DNA of 64,000 bases from Xanthobacter tagetidis (GTDB taxonomy: Bacteria; Pseudomonadota; Alphaproteobacteria; Rhizobiales; Xanthobacteraceae), in contig NZ_RCTF01000013.1 in assembly GCF_003667445.1 (NCBI RefSeq), forward strand, positions 62,001 to 126,000, read 5' to 3'. The notes beneath the pieces are model-generated. The model was not told the DNA's origin. It made no database searches and was given only the letters and a program-made list of their open reading frames with translations. The position numbers and the translations under genes are program-made. Shown here in pieces: positions 57,890 through 64,000 of the stretch (the stretch's first letter is position 1; the number at the start of each line of letters is the position of its first letter).

Positions 57890-57903
57890 TTGATGCCAAT
57901 CAA
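57890..57903. promoter_or_regulatory. FNR/FixK-type box upstream of hemA
   Basis: TTGAT-GCCA-ATCAA at 57890-57903 is a perfect match to the FNR/FixK consensus TTGAT-N4-ATCAA. It lies 85 bp upstream of the hemA start codon. FixK/FnrN control of hemA under low oxygen is known in rhizobia and relatives. Confidence 0.85.
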
Positions 57904-58199
57904 GGGGCCGGCCGGCCGCGCGGCGATCGGGCGCGGGCGTGGTCGCCGGCGCAAAAGTGTTCTGCACTATGGCACGCCGCGCACGGCGACGGTCGCCGGA
58001 TGGCTGCGGAGGCGCCGACGCACCATGGGCGGGCGCCCCCGCGCCCTGCCTTCGCATCGCCGCGAAAATCATCAAATCGCCCCTTGCATGGGGGGGGCGA
58101 ATACCCTACATCCGCGTTGCCCAAATTCGCACGTGCCTGTGGTCGCGTGTCGGTCGGTAGGATCTCCGGACAAGAGGCCGGAAAGCTGCCAGGACGATC
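57904..58199. other. Intergenic stretch between hemA and the decarboxylase leader
   Basis: No family-like coding sequence is seen. The rightward promoter of the decarboxylase transcript should lie here. A run of nine G residues occurs near 58090-58099. Confidence 0.4.
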
Positions 58200-58607
58200 G
58201 ACAAGCCGGAGGGAACCGGCCCACCCCGCTCCTCAATGCGGGGGACGTGACTTGAAGCAACGACGTAAGGGCTTTTTTGGTCTCGGTCGGCCCTCCAAAG
58301 GTCGGCGTTACTAAAGAGGCACTACATCTTGCCGGCCGTGCGGAGCGGGACTTCCCTCTCCAATCGTGCGCAGTCGTCCTCGCTCCTGCTTTGCCTTGCG
58401 GCCAAGCGGGCGGTTCTGCTGCCGTTCGGTCCGATGATGCGGCCGGGTAAAGCCCCGGCGAAGCGGGTACGGCCCGCAGACGGTCGGCGTGTCCACATCG
58501 CCGGGCGAATGCGAGCGCGTGCCCCGGGCTCTCCCTTAAAGGAGCGTCCGTCCTGTCGTCGCGCAGTTCCCTGCGCTTCACTGGCTTCAGGTCACGGGGA
58601 GGTATCC
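58200..58607 (+). ncRNA. Candidate structured leader of the decarboxylase gene (speF-type RNA motif)
   Basis: About 400 nt before the decarboxylase contain a series of hairpins: GCCGG/CCGGC (58205-58220), CCCCGC/GCGGGG (58224-58243), CCGGG/CCCGG near 58443-58457 and GCGGG/CCCGC (58463-58477). A 20-codon ORF sits between them. A conserved leader called the speF motif has been described upstream of ornithine decarboxylase genes in alphaproteobacteria, and position and length fit. I could not compare with the covariance model, so membership is inferred. Confidence 0.5.
58252..58314 (+). CDS. Upstream ORF, cationic 20-residue leader peptide
   Basis: TTG at 58252 opens a 20-codon ORF ending at TAA 58312-58314. 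The product is strongly basic (KQRRKG near the start, SKGRRY at the end) with a central FFGLGRP. GGGGGA at 58240-58245 is a fair ribosome binding site and lies in the 3' arm of the hairpin at 58224-58243, so hairpin formation would hide it. By analogy with E. coli speFL, it may be an arrest peptide sensing ornithine or polyamines. Translation is unproven. Confidence 0.45.
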   Translation: MKQRRKGFFGLGRPSKGRRY

Positions 58608-59738
58608 ATGACCGATCGCATCCGCGAATTCCTGCGTACCCGGCGAGAGGATGGCCCCTGCGTGGTGGTGGACCTCGACGTGGTCCGCACCAACTATCTC
58701 TCGTTTGCCCGCGCGCTGCCGGACACCCGCGTGTTCTATGCCGTGAAGGCCAACCCCGATGCCGCCATCCTGAAGGCGCTGGAGGAACTGGGCTCCTCGT
58801 TCGACTGCGCCTCCACCGGCGAGATCGACATGGTGCTCGCCACCGGCGCGGGCGCCGAGCGCATCTCCTTCGGCAACACCATCAAGAAGGAGCGCGACAT
58901 CGAGCGCGCGTTCAAGGTGGGCGTTCGCCTGTTCGCCGTCGATTCCTACGAGGAAGTCGAGAAGATCGCCCGCGTGGCGCCGAACGCAAAGGTGTTCTGC
59001 CGCATCCTGTGCGACGGCGCGGGCGCCGAGTGGCCGCTCTCGCGCAAGTTCGGCTGCGAGCCGGAAATGGCGACGGACGTGCTGGAGCACGCCTTCCGCC
59101 TCGGCCTCGTGCCCTATGGCGTGTCCTTCCACGTGGGCTCGCAGCAGAAGAACGTGAACGCCTGGGACGGCGCGCTGGCGTCCGCCGCGGCGATCTTCCG
59201 CGACTGCGCCGAGCGCGGCATCGCGCTCTCCATGGTGAACCTCGGCGGTGGCTTCCCGGCGAAGTACCTGCAGGACGTGCCGGCGGCGCAGGCCTATGGC
59301 GAGGCGATCTTCTCGGCGCTGCGCAAGCATTTCGGCAATGCGCTGCCCGAGACCATCATGGAGCCGGGCCGCGGCCTGGTCGGCAATGCCGGCCTGATCG
59401 AGGCCGAGGTGGTGCTCATCGCGAAGAAGTCGGAAGCCGACGCCATGCGCTGGGTCTATCTCGACATCGGCAAGTTCGGCGGCCTCGCCGAGACCATGGA
59501 CGAGGCGATCCGCTACCCGCTGCGCACCCCGCGCGACGGTGACGACGTCGCCCCCTGCGTGCTCGCGGGCCCGACCTGTGATTCGGCCGACGTGCTCTAC
59601 GAGAAGACCCCCGTGGAGCTGCCTCTGTCGCTCTCCATCGGCGACAAGGTCATCATCGAGGCCTGCGGCGCCTACACCACCACCTATTCGGCGGTGGCGT
59701 TCAACGGCTTCCCGCCGCTGAAGTCCTACGTGATCTGA
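58608..59738 (+). CDS. Ornithine/lysine decarboxylase, alanine-racemase fold
   Basis: The 376-residue group IV PLP decarboxylase makes putrescine (or cadaverine). It has the PLP lysine K47 in FYAVKANPDAA, VNLGGGFPAKY, IMEPGRGLVGNAG, and C324 in GPTCDSADVLYEK contributed across the dimer. GGGGAGG precedes the ATG at 58608. Length and motifs match the eukaryote-like ODC family found in alphaproteobacteria. The long leader suggests feedback control by its product. A hairpin terminator follows at 59740. Confidence 0.95.
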   Translation: MTDRIREFLRTRREDGPCVVVDLDVVRTNYLSFARALPDTRVFYAVKANPDAAILKALEELGSSFDCASTGEIDMVLATGAGAERISFGNTIKKERDIERAFKVGVRLFAVDSYEEVEKIARVAPNAKVFCRILCDGAGAEWPLSRKFGCEPEMATDVLEHAFRLGLVPYGVSFHVGSQQKNVNAWDGALASAAAIFRDCAERGIALSMVNLGGGFPAKYLQDVPAAQAYGEAIFSALRKHFGNALPETIMEPGRGLVGNAGLIEAEVVLIAKKSEADAMRWVYLDIGKFGGLAETMDEAIRYPLRTPRDGDDVAPCVLAGPTCDSADVLYEKTPVELPLSLSIGDKVIIEACGAYTTTYSAVAFNGFPPLKSYVI

Positions 59739-59739
59739 A

Positions 59740-59760
59740 GAGGGGGCTTGCCGCCCCCTC
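59740..59760 (+). terminator. Hairpin after the decarboxylase gene
   Basis: GAGGGGGC (59740-59747) pairs with GCCCCCTC (59753-59760). A short CT-rich tail follows. Confidence 0.6.
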
Positions 59761-59862
59761 GTCTTCCGCTCCGTCCCTTCGGGTTCTTCATGAACTGCCG
59801 CGCGCACCCGCGCCGGCGGGACGGCTCTTCTCACCGTTTTGGTTGTGGCGCAGGAGCTGCCG

Positions 59863-60423
59863 ATGACTGAAATCGTGCTTGAAACCGTGGAAGATGTGGC
59901 CGGCCGCGAAGGCCTGCTGGACCTGTGCATGGGCGCCGCGCGCTTCATGAAGTCCTCCGAGCGCCTGCGCGAGGGCCGTCTTCCCGCCGAGGGCCTCGCC
60001 TTCTCCGCCCATGGCCCCGACGGGCGCATGGCCGGCACGGTGCGGCTGTGGAACGTGGCCGCCGGCCCCGGCAAGCCGGCGCTGCTGCTCGGTCCGCTCG
60101 CGGTCCATCCCTGGTTCCGCGCGCGCGGGCTCGGCGGGGCGCTGATGCGCCATGCGCTCGGGGCCGCCAAGGCGAAAGGCCATGCGGCGGTGCTGCTGGT
60201 GGGCGACGCGCCCTATTATGCGCGCTTCGGCTTCTCGGCGGACCACACGCGCGAGCTGTGGATGCCGGGCGCCTATGACCGCGACCGGCTTCTGGGCCTC
60301 GAACTGGTGGACGGCGCGCTGGCCGGCGCCCGCGGCCTCATCAGCCCCACTGGCGCGCGCGTCGCCCTGCCCTCGTTCGCCGAGCTGATGGCCCGCGACG
60401 AAGGCCTGCGCAAGACCGCCTGA
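59863..60423 (+). CDS. GNAT family N-acetyltransferase
   Basis: The 186-residue acetyltransferase has the acetyl-CoA motif [25 protein letters not shown] and [24 protein letters not shown] 59863 follows AGGAG. It lies just downstream of the decarboxylase, a conserved neighbourhood in Rhizobiales, so acetylation of a polyamine or related amine is plausible. The sequence itself fits the YhbS-like group and does not prove this. Confidence 0.87.
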   Translation: MTEIVLETVEDVAGREGLLDLCMGAARFMKSSERLREGRLPAEGLAFSAHGPDGRMAGTVRLWNVAAGPGKPALLLGPLAVHPWFRARGLGGALMRHALGAAKAKGHAAVLLVGDAPYYARFGFSADHTRELWMPGAYDRDRLLGLELVDGALAGARGLISPTGARVALPSFAELMARDEGLRKTA

Positions 60424-60451
60424 AGGCCGGCCTGGAGCGGGCCGAGGCCGG

Positions 60452-60482
60452 AACGCCTCCTTCCGCAAGGGAGGGGGCGTTT
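60452..60482 (+). terminator. Hairpin terminator after the GNAT gene
   Basis: AACGCC (60452-60457) pairs with GGCGTT (60476-60481), with an inner CC-rich/GG-rich helix and a GCAA loop, followed by T. Confidence 0.6.
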
Positions 60483-60572
60483 GCCGTTTGCGCACCCTTG
60501 CGCCGCTGCGCGGCGCGCGCGATGACATGCGGCAACGGGCGCGCCGCGCCGTTTTCAGCTGCAGGGCCGCCC

Positions 60573-61124
60573 ATGTCCAAGCACGAGAAGCACGAAGCCA
60601 AGCACGAGCCCAGACACGAGCCCAGGCACGACGCCCTCGCCTACCGCCCCTGCGTCGGATTGTGCGTGTTCAATCCGGCTGGCCGCGTCTTCCTCGGCCA
60701 GCGCCTCAAGGGTCCGGAGCATGTGGACGCGACCTATTCCTGGCAGTTGCCCCAGGGCGGCATCGACCCGGGCGAGGAGCCGTTCGAGGCGGCGCTGCGC
60801 GAACTCTACGAAGAGACCTCCATCCGCTCGGTGACGCGGCTCGCCGAGGTGGAGGACTGGCTGACCTACGACCTGCCGGGCCGTGTCGCCAAGGATGCCT
60901 GGAAGGGGCGCTTTCGCGGCCAGACCCAGAAGTGGTTCGCCCTGCGCTTCACCGGCAGCGAGGCCGAGATCGACATCGCCCAGCCCGGCGGCGGCGGCCA
61001 CAAGCCGGAATTCAGCGCCTGGCGCTGGGAGGATATCGACCGGGTAGCCGACCTCGTCATCCCCTTCAAGCGCGACGTCTATGTGCGGGTGGTGAAGGAA
61101 TTCCGGCGCTTCGCAGCCGCCTGA
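60573..61124 (+). CDS. rppH: RNA pyrophosphohydrolase
   Basis: The 183-residue Nudix enzyme removes pyrophosphate from 5' triphosphate RNA to start decay. It has [49 protein letters not shown] (Nudix box) and QKWFALRF. The first 22 residues are an unusual KHE/RHE repeat tail rich in His, Lys and Glu; a start inside that tail cannot be excluded. Confidence 0.94.
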   Translation: MSKHEKHEAKHEPRHEPRHDALAYRPCVGLCVFNPAGRVFLGQRLKGPEHVDATYSWQLPQGGIDPGEEPFEAALRELYEETSIRSVTRLAEVEDWLTYDLPGRVAKDAWKGRFRGQTQKWFALRFTGSEAEIDIAQPGGGGHKPEFSAWRWEDIDRVADLVIPFKRDVYVRVVKEFRRFAAA

Positions 61125-61131
61125 GGCGGCG

Positions 61132-61728
61132 CTATTTGTGCCACTCGAACAGGTCCTTGCGCTGCTCGAACAGGGCCAGCGATTCGCCGGCGAGCACGCC
61201 GCCGGTCAGCTCCACCTTCAGGAACAGCGTCTTGGAGGCCGTCTCCTGGGCGGTGATGCTGCCGGGACTCATGATGCCGGCGAGGTCCTGCATGGAGGCG
61301 CCGTAGACCACGCGGCCGAAGCCGCACCACAGGATCGCGCCCATGCACATCATGCACGGCTCGACCGTGGCATAGATGGTGGCGCCGCGCATGCCCTCCG
61401 GGCCGCGCTCGGCCACGAAGCTGCGGATGGCGGTCATCTCGGCATGGGCCGTCGGGTCGGAGGCCTCCGCCACCTGGTTGCGGCCGCGCGCCAGCACCTC
61501 GGTTCCGCGCGCGATGACGGCGCCATAGGGATGGTTCGAGGCCTGCGCCAAGGCGAGCGCCTCGCGCATGAGGGCCTCGTCCCCGGGCCGCGCCGGTGCG
61601 GGGATCGCCTCGCCGGCCGCCTCCCTTGGAAAAAGGGCGAGGACGCCGCCGCCGGCGGCACCGAGCGAGAGGCCCGCCATCACCGTTCGGCGCGATGGCC
61701 CGGCGTCCGCATTGCCCCGTTGCGTCAT
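61132..61728 (-). CDS. Exported (Tat) nucleoside/guanine deaminase-like protein
   Basis: A 198-residue CDA-fold deaminase. The zinc site is complete: TAHAEM (His and proton-shuttle Glu) and EPCMMCMGAILWC. Unusually, the protein opens with a twin-arginine-like signal: SRRTVMAGLSLGAAGGGVLAL, then a probable cleavage near AAGEA. An exported cytosine/guanine/tRNA-adenosine-type deaminase would act on periplasmic nucleobases. The start is the ATG at 61728, placing SRR near residue 12. It converges with rppH. Confidence 0.85.
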   Translation of the reverse strand: MTQRGNADAGPSRRTVMAGLSLGAAGGGVLALFPREAAGEAIPAPARPGDEALMREALALAQASNHPYGAVIARGTEVLARGRNQVAEASDPTAHAEMTAIRSFVAERGPEGMRGATIYATVEPCMMCMGAILWCGFGRVVYGASMQDLAGIMSPGSITAQETASKTLFLKVELTGGVLAGESLALFEQRKDLFEWHK

Positions 61729-61882
61729 GGCCGTCTCCTGCCCCAGCTGAACCTGATGGCACCGCCGTTCTTGTGAGGAAACCTTGCGGCAGGACGCCTG
61801 GCAACCCGCGAACGTCCGCGCGGCGAGACACATCGCGGCGGGGCCGGCGCGCGGCGATTCTTGGCTGTCCGCTGCGCACAGC

Positions 61883-61907
61883 AAAAAGGCCGGGCGACGG
61901 CCCGGCC
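61883..61907 (-). terminator. Rho-independent terminator of the ATP synthase operon
   Basis: On the minus strand GGCCGGGC pairs with GCCCGGCC (arms 61888-61895 and 61900-61907) and is followed by five T residues (AAAAA at 61883-61887 on the plus strand). It lies about 50 bp after atpC. Confidence 0.88.
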
Positions 61908-61958
61908 TCGAATGCGCTTTTCTGGGTCTTGGCGGCGGGAAACCTCCCGCCCGGGCGC

Positions 61959-62381
61959 TCAGTGCGCGGTCGCGGCCGGCGCGCCGGGATGCAGCGCCAA
62001 GGCCACTTGCCGGAGGTCGTCGAGCTGGCGCTGGGCGCGCTGGCGCGCCTCGTCGCTGGTGGCGTCGCGCACGTCCTCCTCGGCGTCCTTGATGTGCTGG
62101 GCCAGCGCACCGGCGTCGATCTCCTCCGCCGGCTTTGCCTCCTCCGCGAGGATGGTGAGGCCGGCCGCGTTCACCTCGGCGAAGCCGCCGCGCACGAAAT
62201 AGCGCCGGTCCGCGCCGTCGCCCTTGATGGTGAGGATGCCGGGCTTGAGCATGGCGATGAAGGGCGCATGGCCCGCCATCACGCCGAACTCGCCCTCGGC
62301 ACCGGGGACGATCACCTCGCTCACCGCGCCGGAAAACACCAGCCGCTCGGGGGAGACCAGCTCGAAGGGAAGGGATGCCAT
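61959..62381 (-). CDS. atpC: ATP synthase F1 epsilon subunit
   Basis: The 140-residue subunit couples rotation and inhibits ATPase activity. It has LPFELVSPERLVFSGAVSEVIVPGAEGEFGVMAGHAP and a C-terminal helical part. It ends the atp operon before a terminator and follows atpD with a 60-residue ORF between. Confidence 0.97.
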   Translation of the reverse strand: MASLPFELVSPERLVFSGAVSEVIVPGAEGEFGVMAGHAPFIAMLKPGILTIKGDGADRRYFVRGGFAEVNAAGLTILAEEAKPAEEIDAGALAQHIKDAEEDVRDATSDEARQRAQRQLDDLRQVALALHPGAPAATAH

Positions 62382-62424
62382 GTCTCTCGTCTCCGGATCG
62401 TCCTTGCGCCCGCGCGTCGCCGCG

Positions 62425-62607
62425 TCAGCGCCGGCGCTGGGCCATGAGCCCGACACCGAGCCCGATGATCCCGCCGACCACGGCAACAAGGCCGATGTGG
62501 CGGGTCTGCTCCGACGTCAGGCCACCTCCAGGACGCGCGCCCTGGAGCTTGATGTCGATGCCCGGCAGGCGGATTTCCGCCAGCTCGGGCCGGGTGAGCC
62601 ATCCCAC
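62425..62607 (-). CDS. Small single-helix membrane protein between atpD and atpC
   Basis: A 60-residue ORF with an N-terminal amphipathic part (TRPELAEIRLPGIDIKLQG) and one hydrophobic helix (IGLVAVVGGIIGLGVGL) followed by a basic stop (MAQRRR). The composition looks like a real membrane peptide, but the ribosome binding site is weak and I do not recognise a family. Its place inside the operon would give it ATP-synthase-level expression. Confidence 0.4.
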   Translation of the reverse strand: MGWLTRPELAEIRLPGIDIKLQGARPGGGLTSEQTRHIGLVAVVGGIIGLGVGLMAQRRR

Positions 62608-62614
62608 GATCCCG

Positions 62615-62630
62615 CCGGCCCGAAGGCCGG
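62615..62630 (-). promoter_or_regulatory. UUCG-capped hairpin in the atpD-atpC spacer
   Basis: On the minus strand CCGGCC-TTCG-GGCCGG forms a 6-bp stem with an extra-stable C(UUCG)G tetraloop, about 50 nt after the atpD stop. It may stabilise upstream mRNA or tune atpC levels. Confidence 0.55.
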
Positions 62631-62683
62631 GTACCAGGAGCAGGATCTCGGGGTTACCGGCTCACCCCGTCACGGCTTCTGGC

Positions 62684-64000
<1,317 letters not shown>

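Noticed and set aside
57814..58314. 166-codon frame spanning the hemA-decarboxylase spacer
   Set aside because: The upstream part has no coding features and crosses the FNR box; only the last 20 codons look like a possible short ORF with their own ribosome binding site.

Overview
The window is high-GC (roughly 70%) alphaproteobacterial chromosome. The C4-pathway 5-aminolevulinate synthase, EcfG-type promoter sequences, a FixK/FNR-type box, a CycM-like membrane-anchored cytochrome c, a DUF4167 protein and the lysC-ptsP-prfA-prmC order all point to Hyphomicrobiales, probably Xanthobacteraceae (Xanthobacter, Azorhizobium, Ancylobacter or Starkeya-like). That placement is inferred from gene content, not from a database search.

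Layout. 1-3547: end of an envelope-linked DUF4159 gene and a large VWA/GATase-like membrane protein, closed by a strong terminator. 3580-5583: accessory, partly decayed DNA with an orphan toxin-like domain and its DUF2019 immunity-like partner, a frameshifted dihydrolipoamide dehydrogenase remnant, an ACT-like ORF and an Lrp/AsnC regulator. 5651-13086: a cluster with two divergent pairs, each a GlxA-type regulator facing an isonitrile-hydratase-like DJ-1/PfpI protein, around a leucine-dehydrogenase-like enzyme, an orphan periplasmic binding protein and a D-amino-acid-dehydrogenase-like flavoprotein. This is the best candidate for an undescribed catabolic system. It ends at the 3' end of a tRNA-Gly(CCC).

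13534-24076: Xaa-Pro aminopeptidase, a DUF3309 peptide under two EcfG-like promoters, an omega-aminotransferase, a winged-helix/TPR membrane protein, an RpoN activator with a degenerate receiver, hslV-GNAT-hslU and an alpha/beta hydrolase. 24230-28832: hisB-DUF2628-hisH-hisA-hisF-hisE-coaA. 28974-39798: HIT protein, lysC-ptsP-prfA-prmC, the repeat-rich DUF4167 protein, nudC and an NCS2 permease with a fused C-terminal domain. 39820-42299: pheA, kdsB, cycM.

42579-52035: a Yej-type peptide ABC transporter operon with two tandem binding proteins and a toxin-antitoxin-like pair (PIN toxin) inserted before the ATPase gene, followed by a Nudix hydrolase. 52043-56415: creatininase-like amidohydrolase, MarR regulator, SDR, DMT transporter, class I amidotransferase. 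56519-57805: hemA with a TTGAT-N4-ATCAA box upstream. 57906-59738: a long structured leader with a cationic 20-codon upstream ORF ahead of ornithine/lysine decarboxylase. 59863-61728: GNAT, rppH and a Tat-exported deaminase. 61883-64000: the 3' end of the ATP synthase operon (atpD partial, a 60-aa membrane ORF, atpC, terminator).

No insertion sequence, integrase, CRISPR array or rRNA was seen. Most of the window is ordinary housekeeping DNA. Novelty concentrates at 3.5-13.4 kb, 15.4-15.7 kb, 49.0-49.8 kb and 57.9-58.6 kb.
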